A DNA stretch of 35,447 nucleotides, taken from Chloroflexota bacterium (lineage in GTDB: Bacteria; Chloroflexota; Limnocylindria; Limnocylindrales; CSP1-4). Under the pieces are notes generated by a model. That model saw only the letters and a list, made by a program, of their open reading frames with translations. It ran no database searches and was not told the origin of the DNA. The translations under genes and the position numbers were made by a program. The stretch spans positions 1 through 35,447 of the forward strand of contig PMXR01000048.1 of the NCBI GenBank assembly GCA_003171035.1, given 5' to 3'. Positions 1 through 8,200 of this stretch are shown piece after piece (the first letter of the stretch is position 1; the number at the start of each line of letters is the position of its first letter).

Positions 1-53
1 ACCCACGACCAGCCGATTAAAAGTCGGCCGCTCTACCACTGAGCTAACGGCCC
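1..53 (-). tRNA. tRNA-Lys (anticodon TTT), partial, 3' end off the left edge
   Basis: Read on the minus strand, the sequence shows a 7-nt acceptor strand GGGCCGT, T8-A9, D stem GCTC/GAGC with an AGTGGTA loop, and anticodon stem GCCGA/TCGGC around CTTTTAA, giving anticodon TTT (Lys). The variable region and the first bases of the T stem (GTGGG) are present. The rest of the T arm, the acceptor 3' strand and any CCA lie outside the window. Confidence 0.93.
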
Positions 54-63
54 CCAAGGCCAT

Positions 64-78
64 GCCGCCCCGGGCGGC
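64..78 (-). terminator. short GC palindrome after the S41 protease gene
   Basis: GCCGCC-ccg-GGCGGC is a 6-bp perfect stem with a 3-nt loop, 20 nt after the protease stop codon and just before tRNA-Lys on the same strand. There is no T run, so it may be a weak terminator, a processing site or chance in GC-rich DNA. Confidence 0.35.
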
Positions 79-98
79 TGAACGGATAGTAACCGCCG

Positions 99-1748
99 CT
101 ACTTGTTCAAGTCGGCGACCGCGGCGATGAGCTGGGCATCGGTTGACGCGGCGAACTGGGTCGCCGTCATGGCCGTCAGGTCCGCCGGGTCCGTCGGCAG
201 GGCAGTTCCCTGCAGCTGGACCTTCTGGTCGGGCGTGATGCCGACGCCGAAGATCCGATGTCCGTCGGGCGTGAGCCACCACGAAGTACCCAGGATGATC
301 ACCGATCCGTCGGAGAGCGTGAACGGCTGGAGGACGGTCCCGGTGCCGAAAGTGTTGACGCCAACGACCTTGGCGCGGCCCGAATCCTGAAGGGCGCCGG
401 TCACGATCTCCGAAGAACTGGCCGAGTCGTGGTCGACCAGAACCACCAGAGGCAGGGCGGTGTGCACTCGCTGGGTGTCGACGGTGTACGGCGTCTTGTT
501 GCCGCTGGCGTCCTGCTGGATGTAGACGGTTCCGCTCGAGAGGAACTCACTTGCGACCTCGCGCGCCTCGTCGGCGTAGCCACCCGGGTTGCCGCGGAGA
601 TCGAGGATGAGCGCGGACGCACCGGCGGCCGTGGCTGAGGTGATGTCGGCCTGAACCTGATCGGCGGCGCCGGTCGAGAACTCTGCCAGCGAGATGTCGG
701 CGATGTGCGTGCCCGGGACCATGCCCCAGTCCGAGAGTGGAACCGTGATCTTGGCTCGCACCATGGTGATGTCGACCGGGGTCGAAGTGCCCAGATGGAT
801 GACGGTGATGGTGACCGACGTGCCGGGGTCGCCACGAATCACGGTCGTCAGGTCGTTGAAGGTCATATTGGCCGTGGATTTGCCGCCTACGGCCGTGATC
901 TGGTCCCCGGCCCTGACGCCGGCTTTCGCGGCGGGAGTGCCACCGAGCACGCGATCGACCTTGAAGGCGCCGTTGTCGTCCGACAGAACCACGCCGATGC
1001 CGGCGATGCTGCTGGTGTTGAGTTGAGACTGCATGGCCGCGTATTCCGCGGCTGATAGGAACTCGGAATGGCCGGTATCGCCCAGGCTGTTGACCATGCC
1101 GGCGATGGAGCCGTACAACAGCTGCTGGTCGGTGACCGAGTTTCGACCGACGAAGTTCCCCTTGACGACCTGCAAAGCCTGGTCGTACAGGGCGGCCGAC
1201 TGCGCGGAGGCGCCGGCACCGTTGGTGCCCCCGTTGGAGGAAGCGAAGCCGAAGTGGTCGGTGAGGAGGCCGCCGGAGAATGCCAGGAAGCAGACGGCGA
1301 CGACGGCGATGACCTGCGGAAGCCTGCTCTGTCGACTCGATGAACGCGGAGCGCCGGTCGGCACGCCCCAGCTCTGCTGAGGCTGCGGCGGCCAGGTTGG
1401 GCTTGCCTGCCAGCCGGGCGCTGCCGGCGGCTGCTGGGGCGGCCACTGGTTCTGGTAGGTCGGCGCAGGCGGCGCCGCACCCCATTGCGCTCCCCACTGC
1501 GGCGCGCCCCACTGCGGAGGCGGAGTGGCGCCGATCCAGCCGGCCGGCGGAATCGGTTGCCAGGCAGATGGAGCGGGTGGAAGCGGCGTGCCGGGCTCGG
1601 TTGCCGCTGAGGAGTCAGTAGCGCGATCTCCGGCCGGCTCCCCGGTCGATGCGTTGGCCGCCGAGTCGGGGGCGTAGTTCGGGCCCGAGGCCGCGCCTTC
1701 GGGCTGTGGCTCCGAGCCGTCCCGATCCTTGTCGTCGTCGAGTTGCAT
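99..1748 (-). CDS. S41 family peptidase (C-terminal processing protease type), membrane-anchored
   Basis: The 549-residue protein starts at MQLDDD, where GGAGG lies about 10 nt upstream. The longer ORF in the track reads through tRNA-fMet and is not real. A proline/glutamine-rich cytoplasmic stretch (to about residue 135) precedes one membrane segment (about 141-165), then a PDZ domain (about 246-318, GIGVVLSDD...) and an S41 peptidase domain. The serine region is DSASSSEI and the following Asp (LQDSGRA) is present. The FGKG motif that supplies the general-base Lys in Prc/CtpA is FGTG here, so the usual Ser-Lys dyad looks incomplete. The family cleaves C-terminal tails of extracytoplasmic proteins. 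Activity of this member is uncertain for the reason given. tRNA-Lys follows on the same strand. Confidence 0.9.
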   Translation of the reverse strand: MQLDDDKDRDGSEPQPEGAASGPNYAPDSAANASTGEPAGDRATDSSAATEPGTPLPPAPSAWQPIPPAGWIGATPPPQWGAPQWGAQWGAAPPAPTYQNQWPPQQPPAAPGWQASPTWPPQPQQSWGVPTGAPRSSSRQSRLPQVIAVVAVCFLAFSGGLLTDHFGFASSNGGTNGAGASAQSAALYDQALQVVKGNFVGRNSVTDQQLLYGSIAGMVNSLGDTGHSEFLSAAEYAAMQSQLNTSSIAGIGVVLSDDNGAFKVDRVLGGTPAAKAGVRAGDQITAVGGKSTANMTFNDLTTVIRGDPGTSVTITVIHLGTSTPVDITMVRAKITVPLSDWGMVPGTHIADISLAEFSTGAADQVQADITSATAAGASALILDLRGNPGGYADEAREVASEFLSSGTVYIQQDASGNKTPYTVDTQRVHTALPLVVLVDHDSASSSEIVTGALQDSGRAKVVGVNTFGTGTVLQPFTLSDGSVIILGTSWWLTPDGHRIFGVGITPDQKVQLQGTALPTDPADLTAMTATQFAASTDAQLIAAVADLNK

Positions 1749-1843
1749 TTGCCAAAGGCCTCCAGTGTCTATGCAGCGCACATCATGGCGCACCTGGCCC
1801 GGCAGGGATGCTGAAGGGGGCGGAGTTGCGCGCTGCCGGTTGG

Positions 1844-1888
1844 CGACGTGGCGTCGAGGACCGCGCCACCCCGGGCGACGTGGCGTCG
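1844..1888. repeat. pair of 13-bp direct repeats (CGACGTGGCGTCG)
   Basis: CGACGTGGCGTCG occurs at 1844-1856 and 1876-1888, 32 bp apart, in the region between the protease start and the tRNA-fMet promoter. Each unit is itself nearly palindromic (CGACG/CGTCG). It could be a protein-binding site; no direct evidence. Confidence 0.4.
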
Positions 1889-1902
1889 GGACCTTCGGCA
1901 GT

Positions 1903-1931
1903 TTGACTCGAACCCCCCACGTCCCTACACT
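1903..1931 (+). promoter_or_regulatory. promoter of tRNA-fMet
   Basis: The -35 element TTGACT (1903-1908) and -10 element TACACT (1926-1931) are separated by 17 bp. Counting seven bases from the last T of the -10 places the start at 1938, the first base of the mature tRNA, so the transcript may have little or no 5' leader. Confidence 0.7.
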
Positions 1932-1937
1932 TCCCGG

Positions 1938-2012
1938 CGCGGGGTGGAGCAGCGGCAGCTCGTCGGGCTCATAACCCGAAGGTCGGCGGTTCGAATCCGT
2001 CCCCCGCAACCA
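1938..2012 (+). tRNA. initiator tRNA-fMet (anticodon CAT), CCA encoded
   Basis: The acceptor is CGCGGGG/CCCCGCA with the C1-A72 mismatch typical of bacterial initiators. The anticodon stem carries the three consecutive G-C pairs GGG/CCC next to CTCATAA, anticodon CAT. The T arm (GGCGGTTCGAATCCGTC) is normal, discriminator A is followed by encoded CCA. These marks separate it from elongator Met and Ile tRNAs. Confidence 0.96.
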
Positions 2013-2024
2013 ATGCCGATAACT

Positions 2025-2050
2025 GAAACCCGGCCTCAGGGCCGGGTTTC
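2025..2050 (+). terminator. intrinsic terminator after tRNA-fMet
   Basis: GAAACCCGGCC (2025-2035) pairs perfectly with GGCCGGGTTTC (2040-2050) around a TCAG loop, 12 nt after the tRNA CCA. The 3' arm ends in GGGTTTC, supplying a short T tract. Confidence 0.85.
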
Positions 2051-2051
2051 G

Positions 2052-2120
2052 TGATTCCTGGCGAAGTCTCCAGTCCGTACTGGAGCTCGAGGCAGCCGCC
2101 CACTTGAGCGCGCGGAAATA
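2052..2120 (+). pseudogene. remnant of the 3' end of a DUF5661-like gene
   Basis: The frame ending at TAG 2118-2120 reads ...LQSVLELEAAAHLSARK, matching the C-terminus RLAVLEREAAAHLSARK of the intact DUF5661 gene at 3687-3968. The last 34 bp (2089-2122) are identical at the DNA level to 3936-3969. Upstream of that the match falls to about 12 of 21 bases and then disappears. No start codon or full-length frame is present. It lies directly behind the tRNA-fMet terminator. Confidence 0.65.
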
Positions 2121-2122
2121 GC
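2089..2122 (+). repeat. 34-bp direct repeat, copy A
   Basis: This stretch begins GAGGCAGCCGCCCACTTGAG and is identical over 34 bp to 3936-3969. Identity stops sharply on both sides. The two copies bracket about 1.85 kb holding the GlsB and CsbD genes and a decayed fragment. Confidence 0.9.
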
Positions 2123-2286
2123 AGCCGGATCGTCGTGAGACGCGGCTCGTCCACGACGACAACGCGCTGGTGCGCGCCGGGCGTTTCCGGCCTTGCGCCG
2201 AACTGTGGGGTCGCTGCCGAGCGGCGTGCACGGACTCCTGGACCGATCGGCGCACGAATACCGACCGGTCCCACGGGGGTAGAACC

Positions 2287-2553
2287 CTAGGCTTGAGCGG
2301 AGGAGCGTCCGCCTACCAACATGCGATACACGGCGACCACGACGACGCCACCGATCACGGCGACCACGATGCTCTCGACATTGATGCCGGTCACATCGGC
2401 GACTCCCAGGACCGTGCCGGCGAGATAGCCGCCGACGACAGCACCGACGATGCCCAGAATGATCGTGGCGATGACGCCTTCCGAGCCGCCCATGATCAGG
2501 TTGGTGATAAAGCCGGCAATCGCTCCGAGGACGATCCACGCGATGATGCCCAT
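2287..2553 (-). CDS. GlsB/YeaQ/YmgE family stress-response membrane protein
   Basis: The 88-residue protein is almost entirely hydrophobic and forms three membrane segments (about residues 2-20, 27-50 and 58-80). Glycine-rich motifs (GAIAGFITNLIMGG, IVGAVVGGYLAG) are typical of the transglycosylase-associated YeaQ/YmgE/GlsB family, whose usual length is 80-95 residues. GGAGG stands about 9 nt before the ATG. The family is linked to envelope and acid or osmotic stress, but its biochemical role is not settled. It lies beside a CsbD-like gene on the same strand, consistent with a small general-stress cluster. Confidence 0.92.
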   Translation of the reverse strand: MGIIAWIVLGAIAGFITNLIMGGSEGVIATIILGIVGAVVGGYLAGTVLGVADVTGINVESIVVAVIGGVVVVAVYRMLVGGRSSAQA

Positions 2554-2658
2554 TTCAGCATTCCTCCATTCAAAAGGGGATTGAGGATGAGCGACGAACA
2601 GCCTCAGTGCTCCGAATGAGCTCCGTAAAGGGCGCGTTCGCGCTGTTGGGTCTCCCTG

Positions 2659-2832
2659 TCAGCGCGGTCTGGCGGCGTCCTGCACGTTGCCCACGCCCTG
2701 CTGCGCGCTGCCTTGGATCTGCTTGGCCTTGCCTTTGGCCTGCTGCGACCGATCGCCGGTCAACTTGCCGAGCCCCTCTTCGGCTTTGCCCGTGGCCTTG
2801 TTGATGGAGCCTTTGGTCCGTTCGCCGGTCAT
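2659..2832 (-). CDS. CsbD-like small stress protein
   Basis: This gene is too short for the ORF track. The 57-residue product starts MTGERTKGSINKATGKAEEG and continues with GKLTGDRSQQAKGKAKQIQG, the hydrophilic Lys/Gly/Gln pattern of the CsbD family (usually 55-70 residues). A strong AAGGAG lies 7 nt before the ATG. CsbD proteins are abundant general-stress proteins of unknown mechanism, controlled by stress sigma factors in several bacteria. The GlsB-like gene follows on the same strand about 105 bp downstream, so co-expression is possible. Confidence 0.9.
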   Translation of the reverse strand: MTGERTKGSINKATGKAEEGLGKLTGDRSQQAKGKAKQIQGSAQQGVGNVQDAARPR

Positions 2833-3003
2833 TTCGATACTCCTTATTAGCCGTGCGTGAGCACGTAGTCGTCTATGTCTATGGAAGTCTCTTCTGAGTC
2901 TGGGTACTGACTGAGCCTGCCGCGAGGATGAGAACCCTCCCCGATTGGCCGTGCACCTGCCGGGATCAGTCCGTCAGAAGTGCCGACCGGGTGGCGCCGG
3001 CGC

Positions 3004-3009
3004 TACGCT
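3004..3009 (+). promoter_or_regulatory. possible -10 element for the 3062 ORF
   Basis: TACGCT matches the TANNNT pattern seen before several other starts in this window. It precedes an AAGGAG/GTG start by about 50 bp. No convincing -35 element is visible. Confidence 0.25.
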
Positions 3010-3061
3010 GATCCGGTCGCTGCGGCGCGGCTCCATCGGTTCGGGCACAAAAGGAGTGGAC

Positions 3062-3382
3062 GTGGAGACCACGTCAAGGTCCGACAAGCGCGAAACGACT
3101 CGCTCTGCTGAGCCGAGTGCGGACCCGGAACGCCATGTCGACCCCAAAACGGCCGAGTTGCGGGCCGAACCAAACGCGTTCAGACGTCTCGGCAAAGCGG
3201 GTTGCGTGATTCTCGCCGGAGTTGCCTACCGGCCCGCGGATCGGGGCGGTCGCGGTCAGCCCTGCGTCAGCCCCCGGTCGCTGTCGGTGCCGTCGGTCTT
3301 CAGAGACTCGCGAGAAACATTCCGCCGGCGCGGATCGCGAGCGCCTTGGATCCTTCCGACGGATCGGCCGACGCCGCGATGA
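3062..3382 (+). CDS. doubtful small ORF, hydrophilic protein of unknown function
   Basis: A GTG start has AAGGAG 5 nt upstream and a TACGCT -10-like element further up. The first 45 or so residues are charged and polar (VETTSRSDKRETTRSAEPS...), then a short hydrophobic patch (GCVILAGVAY). The last third is the antisense of the decayed fragment at 3300-3566, and its Arg/Pro/Ser-rich translation looks non-coding. No family is recognised. It may be a remnant or a spurious frame; the start signals are its only support. Confidence 0.25.
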   Translation: METTSRSDKRETTRSAEPSADPERHVDPKTAELRAEPNAFRRLGKAGCVILAGVAYRPADRGGRGQPCVSPRSLSVPSVFRDSRETFRRRGSRAPWILPTDRPTPR

Positions 3383-3566
3383 TCGTCAGGATCGTCGTTC
3401 CCTTGACGAGGATCAGCTGGCTGGAGCTGGGCGCCCACATCGCCTTGTCGGCGGCGAGTCCGGTCACGGTCTCACCGATGAGCGGTATGGCGGGATCGTA
3501 GGTGTCCACACCGACGGAAATGATCGCGCCGGTGGCGTCGGGGCCGGCACGCCCGGAACGTCGCAA
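3300..3566 (-). pseudogene. C-terminal fragment of a probable lipoprotein-type gene
   Basis: The minus frame holds a protein-like stretch (IPLIGETVTGLAADKAMWAP, LILVKGTTILTIIAAS, SKALAIRAGGMFLASL). Its layout, a V/I-G-E/D strand, then a hydrophobic 'LxLxKGxxxLxI' strand, then a terminal 'A..LA..A...L' helix, resembles the ends of DUF3558-like actinobacterial lipoproteins. An in-frame TGA lies only three codons before the TTG shown as the start, and no signal peptide or N-terminal half is found upstream in any frame. I read it as a truncated, probably dead gene. Family assignment is tentative. Confidence 0.4.
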
Positions 3567-3686
3567 GTGGGGTTCTCATCCTCGTAACCGGCATGGCTCC
3601 GAGGCCAGACTCAATGCCAATGGATTCGCGTTCGATGTGTACACGCGACGCGCAAGTCGGATGAGGCCACGGAGGGACCAACTGAG

Positions 3687-3968
3687 ATGACCGTCAAGAA
3701 ATCGTTCACGCGGGAAGAGGCGCTCGCCGTCGCGACTGAGCTCTCGATCGACTTCAAGGCGCTGAAGTGCGACCTCGAGCAGTTCCGGATGGGGCTGGAT
3801 GTCGAACTAGAGCACGGGCTCCGAAACCCGCAGACGAACGTCACCGGGGATGACTGGAACCTCACCGGGAAGATCGCGCTCGCCCATCTGAATGAGTTCC
3901 CGGACTACTACACACGTTTGGCCGTGCTTGAGCGAGAGGCAGCCGCCCACTTGAGCGCGCGGAAATAG
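3687..3968 (+). CDS. DUF5661 family protein
   Basis: The 93-residue protein has the family pattern: an N-terminal FTREEALAVATELSIDF, the central EQFRMGLDVELEHG, a TNVTGDD motif, and KIALAHLNEFPDYYTRL near the end. Length is normal. GGAGG lies 11 nt before ATG. The function of DUF5661 is unknown; the proteins are small, soluble and common in soil bacteria, often near stress genes, as here. The last 33 coding bases are exactly duplicated at 2089-2122, beside a degraded second copy. Confidence 0.88.
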   Translation: MTVKKSFTREEALAVATELSIDFKALKCDLEQFRMGLDVELEHGLRNPQTNVTGDDWNLTGKIALAHLNEFPDYYTRLAVLEREAAAHLSARK

Positions 3969-3969
3969 C
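3936..3969 (+). repeat. 34-bp direct repeat, copy B
   Basis: This is the 3' end of the DUF5661 gene including its stop codon, identical to 2089-2122. Confidence 0.9.
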
Positions 3970-4001
3970 GCCAGCATTACCGGCTAGCGTTCGCCAGAAG
4001 C

Positions 4002-4397
4002 CTACCGAGCGCCGTATTCCTCGTCCGTGACCAGATCGCCCCACGTGGCCTCCTGGCCCTCGGCATTCGCTTCCCACATGGCGAGGTGGGTCATGAAGTG
4101 GCCCGGTGTGGCGCCGTGCCAGTGCCACTCGCCGGCCGGGGTCTGGACCGTGTCGCCGGGGTGGATCTCGACGACAGCCCCGCCGCGCGACTGGATCAGG
4201 CCTATCCCGTCGGTAACGTGCACGGTCTGACCGACGGCATGTGCGTGCCAGGCGTTGCGGGCACCCGGCGCGAAGCGCACCACGCTGACGCGGATCCGAG
4301 ATGGCTCTTCGCCCCGCGCGATCACGTCGAACCAGGCGTCGCCGGTGAAAGTTTCGGGGGGCGCCTTCACCGTCGGCTGCTTCTTGAGGATCTGCAT
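4002..4397 (-). CDS. cupin-domain protein, (R)-mandelonitrile lyase-like
   Basis: The 131-residue single-cupin protein starts at MQILKKQ with AAGGAG 6 nt upstream. Motif 1 is seen as AWHAHAVGQTVHVTDGIG and motif 2 as PAGEWHWHGATPGHFMTHLA, giving several His ligands for a bound metal (probably Mn or Fe). The GQT...G, EIHPGDTV and EWHWHGA pattern is that of the small bacterial cupins that include Granulicella-type hydroxynitrile lyase and partners of carboxymuconolactone decarboxylase. The true substrate cannot be read from sequence. It ends a minus-strand run after the DUF2255 gene (42-bp gap). Confidence 0.88.
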   Translation of the reverse strand: MQILKKQPTVKAPPETFTGDAWFDVIARGEEPSRIRVSVVRFAPGARNAWHAHAVGQTVHVTDGIGLIQSRGGAVVEIHPGDTVQTPAGEWHWHGATPGHFMTHLAMWEANAEGQEATWGDLVTDEEYGAR

Positions 4398-4439
4398 TCC
4401 ATGCTCCTTGTCTCGAAATGCCGGGCGGCGGGACAGCGT

Positions 4440-4808
4440 TTACGGCACGAGTTCGAGCGCCGCCGATCGGGCCTGCGGGCTGTTGATGTGGGCGACGCTG
4501 CTCGGTGAGTAGCTGTACTTGGCTCGATACGCGGCATCGAGCGCGTCGTCGATCTCGTGGGGGACTGCCAGGAACGTGACGTCCCTGTCGACGCCGCCGG
4601 CCCGAATGTTGCCTTCGTGAGTAGCCTGCGTGCCGCGGAACCAGGCGGCGTCGGGCCCGTTCACCGACCGAACGTAGAGCCTGCCGTCGTGCGCAACCAC
4701 CCAGATGATCACGTGTTTGCGGAGCGTGCCGTCGGGTCGTCGCGCGGCGATATCGAGTTCGTTGGCCGCGCCAATCCTTCTGAGTTCATCGCTCGTCCAC
4801 GCTGCCAT
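4440..4808 (-). CDS. DUF2255 family protein
   Basis: The start at MAAWTSDEL is chosen because GAAGGAGG lies 8 nt upstream; the ORF in the track begins 13 codons earlier without a site. The 122-residue protein shows the family features: LRRIGAANELDIAARRPDG, a strand pair around VIIWVVAHDGRLYVRSVNG, AAWFRG, and AAYRAKYSYSP near the end. The fold is expected to be a split-barrel like that of pyridoxamine-oxidase or deazaflavin reductases, but no cofactor motif is proven. It lies between the receiver gene and the cupin gene, all on the minus strand. Confidence 0.85.
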   Translation of the reverse strand: MAAWTSDELRRIGAANELDIAARRPDGTLRKHVIIWVVAHDGRLYVRSVNGPDAAWFRGTQATHEGNIRAGGVDRDVTFLAVPHEIDDALDAAYRAKYSYSPSSVAHINSPQARSAALELVP

Positions 4809-4856
4809 CGGCGTGTCCTCCTTCGGCGTATGCCGCCATCCAACCACATCGAGCGG

Positions 4857-5258
4857 CTAAGCCTGCGGTATCAACCCAAAACGGCGCAGCTCATCCAGGA
4901 GAACGCGGCCGTCGATGGGCTTGACCAGGAAGTAGTCGCACTGGGCGTTGATCGCCTCGACCACGGTGTTCCGGTCGGCCAGGGCCGTGGTCATGATCAC
5001 TTTGGCGCGCTTCTCGGCATCGATCCCGGCCTTCGTCTCCAGGGTGCGGATCCGCCTCAATGCCTCCTGCCCATCCATCTCGGGCATCATGATGTCGAGG
5101 CAGATGAGATCAAAGGGAGCGCCGTCCTCGAGCGCCGTCCGAACCGCCTCGACACCCTCCCGGCCGTTCATGGCGATCTGCGGCACGCCGAATCGCTTGA
5201 GGATTTCGCGCAGTAGGGCTCGACTGGTGAATTCGTCCTCCACGATGAGCGTCTTCAC
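4857..5258 (-). CDS. single-domain response regulator (CheY-like receiver)
   Basis: The 133-residue protein is a receiver domain only: acidic pair in LIVEDEF, phospho-acceptor Asp about residue 55 ([13 protein letters not shown]), a Thr-containing IMTTAL strand and Lys in FLVKPID. The start is GTG at 5258, overlapping the stop of the hybrid kinase by 4 bp (GTGA), with GGAGGG just upstream, so the two are probably translationally coupled. The likely role is terminal receiver, or phosphate sink, for the HPt domain of that kinase. No output domain is present. Confidence 0.92.
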   Translation of the reverse strand: MKTLIVEDEFTSRALLREILKRFGVPQIAMNGREGVEAVRTALEDGAPFDLICLDIMMPEMDGQEALRRIRTLETKAGIDAEKRAKVIMTTALADRNTVVEAINAQCDYFLVKPIDGRVLLDELRRFGLIPQA

Positions 5259-8200
5259 ACCAGGCCCTCCGATTGGGCGGCATCGGTCGTCGCGAAGTCG
5301 CGCATGGCTTCCTTGAGACTGGCGAACTGCAATTCGAGACCCGGCACGAGGGTCATGATGGCGTCCAGATCGCCGGCCTGTCCAGCCTCTTCGGCGGCGA
5401 GCGCCGCCCGTTTCAGCGCCTCGCCGCCGACGTTGGCCGAGGCACCCTTGATCGAGTGGGCCTGGCGCCGCGCGCCGGCGGCATCTCCGGAAGCCAGACA
5501 GCTTCGAAGCGTTGCCAGCTGGTCGGGCATTTCCTCGAGGAATCCGCCCACGATGACTCTGGCCATCTGATCGTCGCCCATCATTCGAGCCATCATGCCC
5601 GCCCGATCGAAAACCGGCGTCTCGGCGCCTTCGACCGATTCGGCAGCCGCGCCCTCGGCTACGGGGACCGCAACGGCGGCCGCTCCCGGACCGGCCACCG
5701 TCGACGGCAGCCACTTCTCCAGCGCAGCGGCGAGGGCGGCGGGCGAGATTGGTTTGGTGAGGTAGTCGTTCATCCCGGCCGCCAGACACCTCTCCTTGTC
5801 TCCGGCCAGCGAGTCGGCGGTCATCGCGATGACGGGGACTCCATGCCGCAGCACATCGGAGTTGGGGTCGCGGATCCGGCCGGTCGCGCGCAGGCCGTCC
5901 AACTCGGGCATCTGGACGTCCATCAACACAAGGTCATAGGGAATCGACTCGAGCGCTCTTATGGCCTCGAGGCCGTTGCCCACCGCATCCGACTCCAAGC
6001 CGAGCTTGCGGAGAATTCCCAGCGCCACTTGCTGGTTGGTGGTGTTGTCCTCCGCGAGCAAGATCCGGCCCGAGCCCCGGAAGGCCGGCTCCGCCGACGC
6101 CGCAGACCCCTTCGCCACCGCGGGCCCGGTCGGCGCCACTGGGGCCGCAGCCTGAACCGCCGTGGCCGCCGCTTTCGCGTCTTCCGAACCGGCGACGACC
6201 GTCGCCAGGCAGTCGAACAAGTCCGACTGCCGGATCGGTTTGATCAGGTATCCGGACAGGCCGATCTCGTCCATCAGCCGGCCGTCGCCGCGGCCGCCGA
6301 GAGAAGTCATCAGCACCAGGCTGGTCGGCTTCAGGGCCGCGTCGGACGTGATCGTCCGGGACAGGTCGATGCCGTCGACGCCCGGCATCTGCATGTCGAC
6401 CATGGCCGCCGTGAACGGGTCGCGTTCGTCGAGCGCCCCGCGCAGGGCCCGCAACGCCGCCGCCGCGTCGGGCACGTCGTGCGGCCGCATTCCCCATGCC
6501 GTGAGCTGGATCCGCAGCACCTCGCGGTTGGTGGCGTTGTCGTCGACCAGGAGAATCCGCACCCCGCGCAGATCGGCCCGCGGCGCGTCTCGGTTCTCGG
6601 CGCCGGAACGTTTCGCGAAACGTGATGTGAACCAGAACTCGGACCCGACGCCGTCCTCGCTGACCAGCCCGATCTGTCCGCCCATGAGTTCGGCGAGCTG
6701 CTTGGAGATGGCCAGACCCAGGCCCGTGCCGCCGTATTGACGGGTCGTCGAAGCGTCCGCCTGGGTGAACTTCTGGAAGAGCCGGCCCTGGATCTCCCCG
6801 GGTATGCCGATGCCGGTGTCTTTCACGGAGAAGCGCAACACGACGTCGGTGCCGGTCTCCGAAACGAGCGTGGTCCGGACCGCGACCTCGCCCTGGTGGG
6901 TGAACTTGACCGCGTTGCCGGCGAGATTGAACAGCACCTGGCGCAGCCGGCCGGGGTCGCCGCCGAGGTAGGTCGGGACGTCCGGGTCGGCCGAGCAGAT
7001 GAACTCCAGCCCGGCCTCCTGGGCTCGTACAGCCAGCCCGCTCGAGAAGTCGTCCAGCAGCGCACGGATGTCGAAGTCGATCGTCTCGAGTTCGACCCTG
7101 CCGGCCTCGATCTTGGAGAAATCGAGGATGTCGTTTAGCAACGTCAACAGGGCCTCGGCGCTGGTCCGGACGGTCTCGGCATAGCGGCGTTGGTCTGAGT
7201 CCAGCGGGGTGTCGAGCAAGAGGCCGGTCATGCCGAGGACGCCGTTCATCGGCGTTCGGATTTCGTGGCTCATGTTGGCCAGGAAGTCGCTCTTGGCCTG
7301 GTTCGCCGTGTCGGCTTCCGCGGCCAGTTCGATCGCCCGGCTCATGGCGTTCGCGAGCTGGAAGATGGTGTCCCGCTGCTCTCGTTCGGCCTCCTTCTGG
7401 GCGGTGATGTCCCAGCTCGTGCCGATGACGTGGATCGGCCGGCCGCCGAAGTCACGCTGTACCAGTGCGATGGCACGGATGTGATGGATCGCACCGTCCG
7501 GCCAGACCACGCGGAACGCCGTGTCGAAGTCCTCTTCACCGATCAACGCGGCGTGCATCTCATCGTCGACACTCGGGCGGTCGTCGAGCAGAAGCCGTGC
7601 TTGCCAGGACTCATATGTGCAGCTGAACCCGTCGCGGCCGATGCCGTACAGGCCGAGCATCTGGTCGTCCCAGACGAGGCAGTCGGCCACCGGGTCGAAG
7701 TCCCAGATGCCGACGCTACCGGCACGTGCGGCCAGCGCCAGCCGGTCGCCGGTGCTCCGCAACGCACGCTCCGACCGGCGCGCCGCGGAGATGGCTGTGT
7801 CCGTCCGGAGCATCACCAGGACGGCGATGACTCCCCAGGCCGCGAGAGATACGGGAGTGCCCGCGGCTTCGCCCAGGAACGCCTGAAGAACGAGACTCGC
7901 CGGCGGCAGCAGCAACGCCCCGGTCAGGAGGAGCCTGCGCGCCGTGTTCCGGCTGGTCCAGTCCTCGCCCCGGTTCTGCATCTCGGTGCCGGCCGCCGGA
8001 TGCGTGGCCGCCGCCGCCCACATAACCATCGACATCAGCCACAGGGCGTCGAGCGGCGATATGTCTACCGAGACGTCCATCAGGCTGAGGCGCAGGTTGA
8101 GGAAATCGGCGATGACGACGGCCACGACACCCGCCAGCAGCATCGCCAGCCAGCGGGAGTGCAGGTCCGCGGCGAGAAGGGCCCGCAACGCCACGGCCAG

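Noticed and set aside
1749-2255. N-terminal extension of the S41 protease ORF to 2255
   Set aside because: It runs antisense through tRNA-fMet and its promoter, is Arg/Pro/Ser-rich, and a good ribosome-binding site lies before the MQLDDD start.
2925-3586. 15-bp inverted repeat CGAGGATGAGAACCC, 2924-2938 and about 3572-3586, as ends of a mobile element
   Set aside because: One such chance match is expected in a window of this size, there is no longer similarity, no target duplication and no transposase.
5273-6625. 450-residue plus-strand ORF
   Set aside because: It is antisense to the hybrid kinase, with the Arg/Gly/His-rich composition typical of GC-rich shadow frames, and has no recognisable motif.
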